Source: JBEKCP01 sp050014815
Lineage (GTDB): Bacteria > Planctomycetota > Planctomycetia > Pirellulales > Thermoguttaceae
Assembly: GCA_050014815.1 (NCBI GenBank)
Contig: JBEKCP010000040.1
Span: 1-18,738, forward strand
Direction: 5' to 3'
Length of the DNA stretch: 18,738 nucleotides
Shown here: one piece after another, positions 7,653-13,897 of the stretch
Layout: every line of letters starts with the position of its first letter
Numbering within the stretch: position 1 is the stretch's first letter
Program-made: the position numbers and the translations under genes
The notes under the pieces: model-generated
Database searches by the model: none
Told to the model about the DNA's origin: nothing
What the model saw: the letters and a program-made list of their open reading frames with translations, nothing else

Positions 7653-7798
7653 GGAAATCCGAAACACGAAATCCGAAATCCGAAACAATCTCAAGTGACC
7701 AAATCCCAAATGATGGAAACATGCCCGCCGTTTTGAACATTTGAGATTCGGGTTTTGTATTTGTTTGGGATTTCGACATTCGGATTTCGTATTTGCCC
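7653..7798. repeat. Dispersed ~150-bp inverted-repeat element, copy B
   Basis: Same order of words as copy A (4748-4905): repeated AAATCCGAAA near the left end, CAAGTGACCAAATCCCAAATGATGGAAACAT, then GCCGTTTTGAACATTTGAG, then TTTGTTTGGGATTTCGACATTCGG. It fills the whole interval between lpxD and lpxI. If the two genes form an operon, the element is transcribed and would fold in the mRNA. Confidence 0.85.
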
Positions 7799-7804
7799 TC
7801 TAGC

Positions 7805-8677
7805 GTGGCGCTTCACCAAACCTCCACCACTGACCGCCGCCTCGGCCTCCTGGCCGGCTGGGGCCGCTATCCCGTCCTCGTGGCCGAGGCCCTGCGGCAA
7901 CAGGGATTCCAGGTCTACTGCCTCGGCGTTGCCGGACTGGCCGACCCGCGGTTGGCCGAGATCTGTAATGACTTTCATTGGATCGGTTTGGCTCGCTTCG
8001 GCGCCGCGATCCGCTACTTCCAGCGGCACGGGGTGACCGAGGCCACAATGGCCGGCAAGGTCCACAAGGTGCTCTTGTTCCAGCCGTGGCGATGGCTGCG
8101 GCACCTGCCCGACCTGCGGACGCTCCGCATGTTCCTGCCCCATTTCCTGACGCGCCAGAAGGACTGCAAGGACGATACGCTGCTGGGGGCGATCGTTCGG
8201 GAGTTTGCGTCCTCGGGCATTCGTTTTGCTCCGGCGACGGACTATGTCCCGCAGTTGCTGGCGGGCGCGGGGCAACTGACCCGCCGCGGCCCCTCCGACG
8301 CCCAGTGGAAGGACATTCGCTTCGGCTGGCAAATGGCCAAGGAGATGGGCCGGCTGGACGTGGGACAGAGCGTGGCGGTCAAGGACCAGGCGGTCCTGGC
8401 CGTCGAGGCGGTCGAGGGGACCGACGAGTGCATTCGCCGCGCCGGCTCGCTCTGCCCCCTGGGCGGTTTTGCCGTCGTCAAGGTGGCCAAGCCCCAGCAG
8501 GACATGCGGTTCGACGTGCCGGCCATCGGCGTCGGCACCGTCGAGACCCTTGCTGCCGCCGGCGGCCGCGTGCTGGCCATCGAAGCCCGCCGGACCATCT
8601 TGCTCGACGCCCCGCAAGTGATCGACCTGGCCGACCGCCTCGGGCTGGCCATCGTCGCCCTGCCGAGCGAGCCCTAG
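7805..8677 (+). CDS. lpxI: UDP-2,3-diacylglucosamine pyrophosphatase LpxI
   Basis: 290 residues from GTG 7805 (294 from TTG 7793; neither has a clear ribosome site, and 7793 lies at the edge of the repeat). LpxI hydrolyses UDP-2,3-diacylglucosamine to lipid X and UMP, replacing LpxH. The N-terminal motif LGLLAGWGRYP (13-23) opens the first domain. MAGKVHK (82-88) and KDDTLLGAIV (122-131) are family-typical. The C-terminal domain has SVAVKDQAVLAVEAVEGTD (189-207) and DMRFDVPAIG (233-242), whose second Asp (237) matches the essential aspartate of this family. The enzyme should be a cytoplasmic, peripheral membrane-interacting protein that acts two steps after LpxD, with LpxB expected next. It is separated from lpxD only by repeat copy B. 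Confidence 0.95.
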   Translation: MALHQTSTTDRRLGLLAGWGRYPVLVAEALRQQGFQVYCLGVAGLADPRLAEICNDFHWIGLARFGAAIRYFQRHGVTEATMAGKVHKVLLFQPWRWLRHLPDLRTLRMFLPHFLTRQKDCKDDTLLGAIVREFASSGIRFAPATDYVPQLLAGAGQLTRRGPSDAQWKDIRFGWQMAKEMGRLDVGQSVAVKDQAVLAVEAVEGTDECIRRAGSLCPLGGFAVVKVAKPQQDMRFDVPAIGVGTVETLAAAGGRVLAIEARRTILLDAPQVIDLADRLGLAIVALPSEP

Positions 8678-8697
8678 CCTTTCATCTTCTCACTCTC

Positions 8698-8732
8698 TAT
8701 AATGACGGCTTGCGTGTTCAACCAGCGTGGAG
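8698..8732 (+). promoter_or_regulatory. -10-like box and ribosome site of the CGGC-domain gene
   Basis: A perfect TATAAT at 8698-8703 lies in the 61-bp gap after lpxI. GGAG at 8729-8732 sits six bases before the ATG at 8739. No good -35 was found at 16-18 bp spacing, so promoter activity is tentative; the ribosome site is convincing. Confidence 0.45.
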
Positions 8733-8738
8733 TAGCGG

Positions 8739-9179
8739 ATGGCGGGCCCTGAAACCAAACAGTACATCGTCGTCGTCCAGTGCGACATCGTCATGGAGCG
8801 GTGTTCGGGCTGCTTCTGCGAGCAGGCGTTCCACGACCGGACGGGCGGTTTCGCCGCCTTCCCCAAGGAGCGGCCTTACCGGACGCTCTATCTCACTTGC
8901 GGCGGATGCTGCGGCCGCGCGCTCGGGCGGAAGCTGAGCCACCTGCGGCGGAAACTGGCCAAGGCCGGCATCGCAAAAGAGCAGATCGCCGTGCAATTAG
9001 CCTCCTGCATCGTCAAGGACAACTTCCACGGGCCCCCCTGTCCGCATCTTGATTACCTGAAGACCCTGATCGCCCGGCTGGGCCTGGACGTCGTTGAAGG
9101 CACCGCAGTGAGCGAGAAGGCGGAAGCCCGGCGCCGCGACGGCGTCTACGGGAGTGGCCCGGCGGACTGCGCGGATTGA
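8739..9179 (+). CDS. CGGC-domain cysteine-rich protein
   Basis: 146 residues, nine Cys. The motif CGGCC (54-58) lies in YLTCGGCCGRAL, as in the CGGC domain family, whose function is not well established and is presumed to be metal binding. Other cysteines are at 15, 22, 25 and 27 (ERCSGCFCEQAF) and at 90 and 101 (ASCIVKD, PPCPHLDY), arranged as candidate ligands. There is no signal peptide, so it is expected in the cytoplasm. The ATG has GGAG at ideal spacing. The stop codon is 7 bp before the preferred start of the methyltransferase (or 26 bp inside a longer GTG start at 9154), which suggests translational coupling. A role in redox or metal handling is possible but not shown. Confidence 0.85.
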   Translation: MAGPETKQYIVVVQCDIVMERCSGCFCEQAFHDRTGGFAAFPKERPYRTLYLTCGGCCGRALGRKLSHLRRKLAKAGIAKEQIAVQLASCIVKDNFHGPPCPHLDYLKTLIARLGLDVVEGTAVSEKAEARRRDGVYGSGPADCAD

Positions 9180-9186
9180 GACCCAG

Positions 9187-10485
9187 GTGCCCCGGAGACC
9201 CAATCCCTTGCCCCAAATTGTACTAAAGCCCCGGAAGGCCCGGCCGCTGTTCGGACGGCACCCGTGGGTCCTGGACTCGGCGATCGACCGGATCGAGGGG
9301 TCCGTGGCCGATGGCGACGTGGTGGACCTGGTGTCGCACCGCGGGGAGTTCATTGGCCGGGGCGTCTTCAACAGCCGGAGCCGGATCCACGTACGTCTTT
9401 ACACGTGGGAGTCCGGCGAGGCCCTGGACGAGGCGTTCTGGCGGCGGCGGCTGGACGCGGCCTGGGACCTGCGGAGGCAATTGGGCTACGACGACCCGCA
9501 GGGGGCCGCGAGGATGGTCTTCAGCGAGGGGGACGGCCTGAGCGGCCTGGTGGTCGATCGTTACGGCGAGTACCTGGTTGTGCAGCCGACGGCGCTGGCG
9601 ATGGCGGTGCGGCTGGCGGCGCTCCTGCCGATGCTCCTCGAGCTGGCGCGGCCCCGCGGGATCGTCCTGCGGACGCAAGGGGACATCGTGCGGGCCGAAG
9701 GGCTGGCAGTGGTCAGTGGTCAGTTGTCAGTGGTCAGTGGTCAGTTGGAACCGACAACGGGCGACGGACAACGGACAACGGACCTCCAATCCCCAATCCC
9801 CAATCCCCAATCCCTCTTGTGGGGGCAGTGGCCCGATGGGCCCGTGCCGATTCGCCAGCAAGGGATCGAGTACGCGGTCGATCTGGCGGAATCGCAGAAG
9901 ACGGGGCTCTACCTGGACCAGGCGGAGAATCACGCGGCGGCAGCCCGCTACCTCCGCGGCCGAAGGGTCCTGGACATGTTCTGCTATACGGGCGGGTTTG
10001 CCCTGGCGGCCGCGGCGGGTGGGGCCCGCGAGGTCCTGGGCATCGATACGAGCCGGCGGGCCGTGGCCGAGGCCCGGGCCAATGCCGAGCGCAACCGGCT
10101 GGCCAACGTCCGTTTTGAGGCCGGCGAGGCCTTCGAGACGCTCCAGTCGCTCACGGCAGCGGGCGAGCGGTTTGAGGGCGTGGTGTTGGATCCGCCACGG
10201 TTCGCCCGGAGCCGCGGCGCGGTCGGCGAGGCCCTCCGGGCGTACCACCGCTTGAACCGACTGGCATTGGGCCTGTTGCCGCCCGGCGGGATCCTGGTGA
10301 CGTGCAGTTGCTCGGGCCACGTCGGCCGGGAGGACTTCTTTCGGATGCTCGCGGGCGTGGCGCAGCAGTCCCGCCGCGACCTCGAAGTGCTCGAAATGCG
10401 GGGAGCCGCTCCCGATCACCCGGTCGCGGTCACCTGCCCTGAGACGGAGTACCTGAAGTGCTTCGTGTGCCGGGCCGTGTCCTAA
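9187..10485 (+). CDS. RlmI-like class I rRNA methyltransferase with repeat insertion
   Basis: 432 residues from GTG 9187. This start aligns with the RlmI N-terminus (IVLKPRKARPLFGRHPWV) and has GAGA upstream; GTG 9154 would add 11 residues and overlap the previous gene. N-terminal PUA domain (about 10-75), central domain (about 80-172), Rossmann methyltransferase domain (about 225-432). Visible motifs: QKTGLYLDQ (237-245), SAM-binding DMFCYTGGFALA (263-274), GIDTS acidic loop (285-289), DPPRF (335-339), and TCSCSG (372-377) with Cys373 and Cys375, as in m5C enzymes of 23S rRNA. Between EGL and LWG, about 37 residues (174-210) are translated from heptamer repeats (9707-9815). The insert keeps the frame, lies at the domain junction, and leaves all catalytic motifs intact. 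Exact target base is not determinable. Confidence 0.93.
   Translation: MPRRPNPLPQIVLKPRKARPLFGRHPWVLDSAIDRIEGSVADGDVVDLVSHRGEFIGRGVFNSRSRIHVRLYTWESGEALDEAFWRRRLDAAWDLRRQLGYDDPQGAARMVFSEGDGLSGLVVDRYGEYLVVQPTALAMAVRLAALLPMLLELARPRGIVLRTQGDIVRAEGLAVVSGQLSVVSGQLEPTTGDGQRTTDLQSPIPNPQSLLWGQWPDGPVPIRQQGIEYAVDLAESQKTGLYLDQAENHAAAARYLRGRRVLDMFCYTGGFALAAAAGGAREVLGIDTSRRAVAEARANAERNRLANVRFEAGEAFETLQSLTAAGERFEGVVLDPPRFARSRGAVGEALRAYHRLNRLALGLLPPGGILVTCSCSGHVGREDFFRMLAGVAQQSRRDLEVLEMRGAAPDHPVAVTCPETEYLKCFVCRAVS
9707..9815 (+). repeat. Three-block heptamer array inside a coding sequence
   Basis: Block 1, 9707-9748: six heptamers of CAGTGGT/CAGTTGT type. Block 2, 9754-9781: ACAACGG, GCGACGG, ACAACGG, ACAACGG. 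Block 3, 9788-9815: AATCCCC three times then AATCCCT. Encoded peptide words are VVSGQLS and NPQSPIP-like. AATCCCC is the same word as at 159-207. The reverse complement of block 2 (CCGTTGT) and the TCAGTTG word recur at 6379-6434. Confidence 0.95.
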
Positions 10486-10573
10486 CACTCCGTGATGCCC
10501 TTCGCCTGGATGCAGGAGACGATCGATCCCACTCCTGCCAGCACTGCAAGCAAGCTGGACAAAGCGACAGATT

Positions 10574-10600
10574 TTGCAGGGTGCCGACCTGTGCTATATT
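10574..10600 (+). promoter_or_regulatory. csrA: Candidate csrA promoter with extended -10
   Basis: TGCTATATT at 10592-10600 reads as an extended -10 (TG, one base, TATATT). TTGCAG at 10574-10579 could be a -35, though the 15-bp spacer is short. Transcription would start near 10607 and give a leader of about 60 nt before csrA. Confidence 0.5.
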
Positions 10601-10632
10601 TTCCGTCTTGGCGGGAGCGAGCCTGCCGGGTG

Positions 10633-10659
10633 ACGGACGCAGCACTTCTCACAACGGAG
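10633..10659 (+). promoter_or_regulatory. csrA: Two ACGGA (ANGGA) motifs in the csrA leader
   Basis: ACGGA occurs at 10633-10637 and 10654-10658. The second is part of the ribosome binding site (GGAG 10656-10659, seven bases before the ATG). CsrA dimers bind ANGGA motifs, typically with one covering the Shine-Dalgarno, and repress translation. The 21-nt spacing suits bridging by one dimer, so autorepression is a reasonable inference. Confidence 0.45.
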
Positions 10660-10666
10660 ACAACCA

Positions 10667-10915
10667 ATGGTCATCATTTCTCGCAAGAAGAATGAAAGCC
10701 TCGTCATCGGGGACAATATCACCGTGACCGTAATCGAGATCCGTGAGGACAAGGTTCGCCTCGGGGTCGAGTGCCCAAAGGAAATGTCTCTTCACAGAAA
10801 AGAAGTGTTCGACGCGATTCACCGCCAGGAAACGACAAGCCCTTCGCGGGCGGATGGAGTACCAGCGTCTGCTCGACAGCCCGGACGAGCTGGAGGCCCT
10901 GGCCGTCGGCGATGA
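10667..10915 (+). CDS. csrA: Carbon storage regulator CsrA with altered tail
   Basis: 82 residues. Residues 1-55 are a complete CsrA RNA-binding fold: MVIISRKKNESLVIGDN, ITVTVIEI, KVRLGVECPKE, and LHRKEVFDAI with the RNA-contacting Arg near 44. It acts as a dimer on mRNA leaders, changing translation and stability. CsrA is normally about 60-75 residues. The last ~27 residues (TTSPSRADGVPASARQ...) are Pro/Arg/Gly-rich, unlike the family, and run into the stretch containing the IS21 remnant, so the native end was probably replaced by a rearrangement. The ATG has GGAG at seven bases. In many bacteria csrA sits by flagellar genes; here none are near, and it appears monocistronic. Confidence 0.93.
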   Translation: MVIISRKKNESLVIGDNITVTVIEIREDKVRLGVECPKEMSLHRKEVFDAIHRQETTSPSRADGVPASARQPGRAGGPGRRR

Positions 10916-10994
10916 TCCGCACCGTGGCGGTGTCGGCCCGCACCGTGACTGGCCTGCGGACCCAGGCGGGCGGCACCGAATAGGGGTACGTGTT
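10899..10994 (-). pseudogene. IS21-type IstA transposase remnant
   Basis: The minus strand reads TYPYSVPPAWVRRPVTVR followed by ADTATVRIIADG, about 32 codons resembling the small C-terminal beta domain of IS21 IstA transposases (pattern YSVP..V-G-R-VTVRA...VRI..DG). A stop codon lies immediately upstream (10995-10997), and the match fades into csrA's tail region downstream. No istB or terminal repeats were found. The assignment is from pattern memory and moderately uncertain. Confidence 0.4.
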
Positions 10995-11261
10995 CTACGG
11001 CAACCAGTACGGCGCGGGTGGCCTGATATCATGCTCGACCGCTTCATGGCAGGCGGCACGCCCACCAGCCGGTCGTCCCGGTCGCCTATTTTCCCGCCTT
11101 CCCGCCACGCCGCGTATACGCCGCATGGCGGCGTCCAGCCGTGGGAGCCAAGGCAGGCGGCTGCCCGGCCCACACGCCGCACCGTCGCGGCCTGTGGCGG
11201 CAACGTGGCCACGGGGCGGGTGGCAGCCCTCGGCCTTGGTTGCCTGTGCCGCCCGTCCCGC

Positions 11262-11380
11262 TCAGATGAGGATCGGTTGCACTTCCTGCCACAACCGGCC
11301 ATCCTCGAACCCGATCACGGATGCCTCGTAGTCGGGAATCGACCGCATGCGACCCGGCAGCTCGCCCGGCAGGCGTGGAC
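11262..11380 (-). pseudogene. C-terminal fragment of an unrecognised protein
   Basis: About 38 codons read RLPGELPGRMRSIPDY..., then EASVIGFEDGRLWQEVQPILI and a TGA (11262-11264). The composition is that of a real protein C-terminus, but no start or upstream part is present. The reading frame is cut exactly where the TTATG half-site cluster starts (11383), as if the recombinase element had landed in this gene. The family is unknown to me. The rest of 10995-11261 shows nothing supportable. Confidence 0.3.
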
Positions 11381-11382
11381 GT

Positions 11383-11496
11383 GGACATTATGTGCAGCTC
11401 ACCATAAGGTCCATTATGCGGAGTGAACGATTATGTGCAGTTGGCGGAGAATGCTGCGGATTTGCAGGCGAATGACGTAAGGAGACTGCGCATAAC
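11383..11496. other. Cluster of TTATG/CATAA half-sites (candidate recombinase site)
   Basis: ATTATGTGCAG occurs perfectly twice (11387-11397, 11430-11440), with a shorter ATTATGCGG at 11413-11421. Two inverted copies occur: CATAAGGTCC (11403-11412) pairs 9/10 with GGACATTATG (11383-11392), and ACTGCGCATAAC (11485-11496) is nearly the reverse complement of ATTATGTGCAGT. Inverted ~10-bp arms around a short centre are the form of tyrosine-recombinase core sites. The cluster lies just upstream of the recombinase gene and may be the end of its element or its operator. Confidence 0.5.
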
Positions 11497-11558
11497 ATTT
11501 GAGACGATGAACCTCTTGGGCGGCCACTTCGGCGGCCCGCTTCCTGGGAGGCGTTGTC

Positions 11559-12818
11559 ATGAAGAATCGGAATGAACGTGAGAAATCGGACCAGTCGTTG
11601 GAGCGGCTGGTGGAGGAGACGATGGAGCGGTTGAAGCGGCTCGGTTACTGTGCGAAGGCGATCAGCAACTACCTCGGGATCTGGAACACCTTCGTTCGCT
11701 TCGTACAGCAAAGCGATGCGCCGAACAGCTTCTCGGTGGAGGCGGTTGAGAAGTACCTGGCGCATCGCGGATTGCCGGGCCCCGGGGCGAAGTCTTTGCG
11801 CGCATCGCAGGTTCACATCCGGGCAGCCATGCGCATTCTTACGGAGTGCGCGTTGCACGGATGCTTCCAGCGGCGGCGCAACATGGCTCAGAAGTCGCCG
11901 CTGGGCGCGATGTGGGAGCATCTTCTCGATGGCTACGAGCAGTTCTGCCGCAAGGAACGCCGCACTGCACCGCGTTGCCTGCGCGTCCAGCAACACGATG
12001 TTCACCGGTTCTTGTGCTTCCTTGAGGCCCGTGGGATCAAAGAACCCCGCGCCATCGATGTACCGGTCCTTTCGGCGTTCGTCAGGTCGCTCACACAACT
12101 GAAACCCAAGACCCTCGCCACGACGGTCTCCAGGATTCGTGGCTTCCTGCGATTCCTCTGCGTGCGCGGGCTGATTGACGGGGCACTCATCAGTCAGATA
12201 CCGAAGGTCCGCGTGTATCAGGGCGAACGTCTGCCCACGACATGGACGTCGGAAGCCATACAGGCGCTCTTGGCCGCTGTGGATCGCGCTTCGCCGCTCG
12301 GCAAGCGCGACTACGCCATTCTGCTCTTGGCAGCGCGGTTGGGACTTCGGGCCGGCGACATCCGTGAGATGCGGCTCGATCAGTTGGACTGGGAGCAAGC
12401 CCGCATCCATGTGGTGCAAGGCAAGACGGGCGTGCCGCTGGAGTTGCCCCTGACCGAAGAGGTGGGAGAGGCAATTATCGACTACCTGCGTCATGGCCGC
12501 CCGCCGGTCGCTCACCGCGAGGTCTTCTTGCGACAGAACGCCCCCTTCGAGCCGTTTGGTCAGGACAACAATCTGCATTCGATCATCACCTCCTACCGGC
12601 GCAAAGCCGGTATCGAACTGCCGGCGCAGAGTCGGCGCGGACTGCATTCCCTACGGCACACGTTGGCCAGCCGCCTCCTCGAGGCAGGCGTGCCGCTCGA
12701 CACGATTGCCGGCACCTTGGGACACCTTGCGCCCGAGACGACCCGGTTGTACCTGCGAATCGATGTGAACGACCTACGCCGTGCCGCACTTGATCCAGAG
12801 GAGGTGCTGCATGGTTAG
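11559..12818 (+). CDS. Tyrosine recombinase / site-specific integrase
   Basis: 419 residues. Two SAM-like core-binding regions seem present in the N-terminal half (about 15-100 and 118-205). The catalytic domain is about 225-410. All catalytic residues are visible: Arg264 (LGLRAGD), Lys289 (QGKTG), His363 and Arg366 (HSLRHT), His389 (LGHL), and nucleophile Tyr398 (TRLYLR). It should cut and rejoin DNA through a 3'-phosphotyrosine link. The ATG has GGGAGG seven bases upstream. The last codons overlap the start of a second recombinase reading frame by 8 bp, the arrangement seen in tandem recombinase loci (RIT-like or Tn554-like elements). The gene itself looks intact, but its partner is truncated. 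Confidence 0.95.
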   Translation: MKNRNEREKSDQSLERLVEETMERLKRLGYCAKAISNYLGIWNTFVRFVQQSDAPNSFSVEAVEKYLAHRGLPGPGAKSLRASQVHIRAAMRILTECALHGCFQRRRNMAQKSPLGAMWEHLLDGYEQFCRKERRTAPRCLRVQQHDVHRFLCFLEARGIKEPRAIDVPVLSAFVRSLTQLKPKTLATTVSRIRGFLRFLCVRGLIDGALISQIPKVRVYQGERLPTTWTSEAIQALLAAVDRASPLGKRDYAILLLAARLGLRAGDIREMRLDQLDWEQARIHVVQGKTGVPLELPLTEEVGEAIIDYLRHGRPPVAHREVFLRQNAPFEPFGQDNNLHSIITSYRRKAGIELPAQSRRGLHSLRHTLASRLLEAGVPLDTIAGTLGHLAPETTRLYLRIDVNDLRRAALDPEEVLHG

Positions 12819-12948
12819 GGATTTTCACAGCCCGCTGGCTGCGCATATCACAGCGTTCCTCGAAGAGAAGCGCGCCTGCGGGTATCGCTATGTCGCGGAG
12901 ACGGCGATGCTTCGACGATTCGATCGGTTCCTCTGCCAGAGCGGGTGA
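12811..12948 (+). pseudogene. Truncated second tyrosine recombinase (N-terminal 45 codons)
   Basis: The ATG at 12811 overlaps the previous stop (ATGGTTAG). The frame reads MVRDFHSPLAAHITAFLEEK then RACGYRYVAETAMLRRFDRF, a typical N-terminal core-binding start of partner recombinases (short N-terminus, 'FLEEKRA.GY.Y..E...LRRFDRF'). It stops at TGA 12946-12948. No catalytic domain follows in any frame in the next kilobase, so about 250 or more residues have been lost. GAGG at 12801-12804 could serve as ribosome site, coupling it to the first gene. Confidence 0.65.
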
Positions 12949-13442
12949 GGTGCCAGATCCTCTCGGCCGGTGGCGTCGCTACGCTTCGTGCAAGGCATCG
13001 CGTCCGGTCCGCGGAGCGAAATGGTAAGAAACTCGGACACATGTCAATGGGCATCACGATCCGAATCGAGGATAATTCGCCGGGACGGCGAACGCCACGT
13101 TGCGGGTTCAGGCGTCGCCGAAGTGCCGCCCGTGATTGCGGAATGCCGCCGGGACGGGCAGCCGCAAAGCGTCGAGTCTTTCCGCCGGCCGCCGGGCGTA
13201 GGATCGACGCGCGCGGAGGCTCGTTTCGTTGGCCATTCAGCCATCAGATTGTGGAGTGGTCGTCGACGTCGGCCTACCCGACCTCCACGGCCGGCGGAGC
13301 CACTGAGTGACGCCATCCATAACAGTCAAGGTGTCTTGGCTGTTAAATCAGAGATCGCTTTGGGTGAGCGTCCGAAACCGCGACTAGCGGGTTAACGCAA
13401 AGCGCGAGCGCGCGACGATAGACGAAGGCAGTTGGCAGAAAG
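12949..13442. other. Degenerate stretch without a recognisable gene
   Basis: Frames of up to 140 codons are open here on both strands, but the peptides are Arg/Pro/Ser-rich, overlap one another, have no convincing ribosome sites and match no family I know. It is best read as decayed DNA at the broken right side of the recombinase locus. Confidence 0.5.
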
Positions 13443-13604
13443 TTACTTCTTCCTTGCCAGCTCAGATTCATCGACGTATTGCCTCAAAATCTCCCGCAGT
13501 CGCTTGCCTGACACATGTGCAACCCTATTTGTCATGACTCGTCCTTCACCCAGGATTGCATAAAAAGACTCATGCTGTCCCTTGGTCAGTTGCGAGATGA
13601 TCGC
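13443..13604 (-). pseudogene. C-terminal fragment of an unknown protein
   Basis: The minus strand reads IISQLTKGQHESFYAILGEG, then RVMTNRVAHVSGKRLREILR, then QYVDESELARKK and TAA (13443-13445). The peptide has normal protein composition and an Arg/Lys-rich helical end. Translation could in theory start at the internal Met (30 residues). It overlaps the methylase scrap in another frame, consistent with a deletion junction near 13600. I do not recognise the family. Confidence 0.3.
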
Positions 13605-13713
13605 CGAGAATCCACAGGTCGTCGGACTTGGTAATCGCTTCGCTGGGCGGTTCCGGCACGTCGTCCGGATCGGTCATTAGGACCGCCTGAGGGACCAGTT
13701 TGTCGGCGGGACA
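13597..13713 (-). pseudogene. ParB/DNA-methylase-type fragment
   Basis: The minus strand reads LMTDPDDVPEPPSEAITKSD followed by DLWILGDH. This closely resembles the linker found in phage and plasmid adenine methylases with a ParB-like N-terminal domain (DPD.VPEPP..P.T.PGDLW.LG.HRL.CGD), just before their catalytic region. The match ends at DLWILGDH and the frame stops at 13570-13572, so both the ParB-like part and the catalytic domain are missing. It is a relic of a mobile element. Confidence 0.5.
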
Positions 13714-13897
13714 ATCAGCGGGCCTACTGGGATTCCACACATCTCTTGGTTACCATGGAGGAGTTGCCGCTCGGAGCGTATGCGAGCGGCGTCCAAATGG
13801 GAACTATGGGCCTAGGTAAGATTCGGCCGAAAATGTCCGAGAAGCCCTGGGAATTGCACGCATCAGAGAAACCGCACCCTCCACAACCGTGAACTGG

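Noticed and set aside
10743..11426. 227-codon plus-strand frame after csrA
   Set aside because: It overlaps csrA in another frame, changes composition along its length, has no ribosome site, and covers mobile-element debris.
11388..12647. 419-codon minus-strand frame over the recombinase
   Set aside because: Antisense of a recombinase with all catalytic residues on the plus strand.
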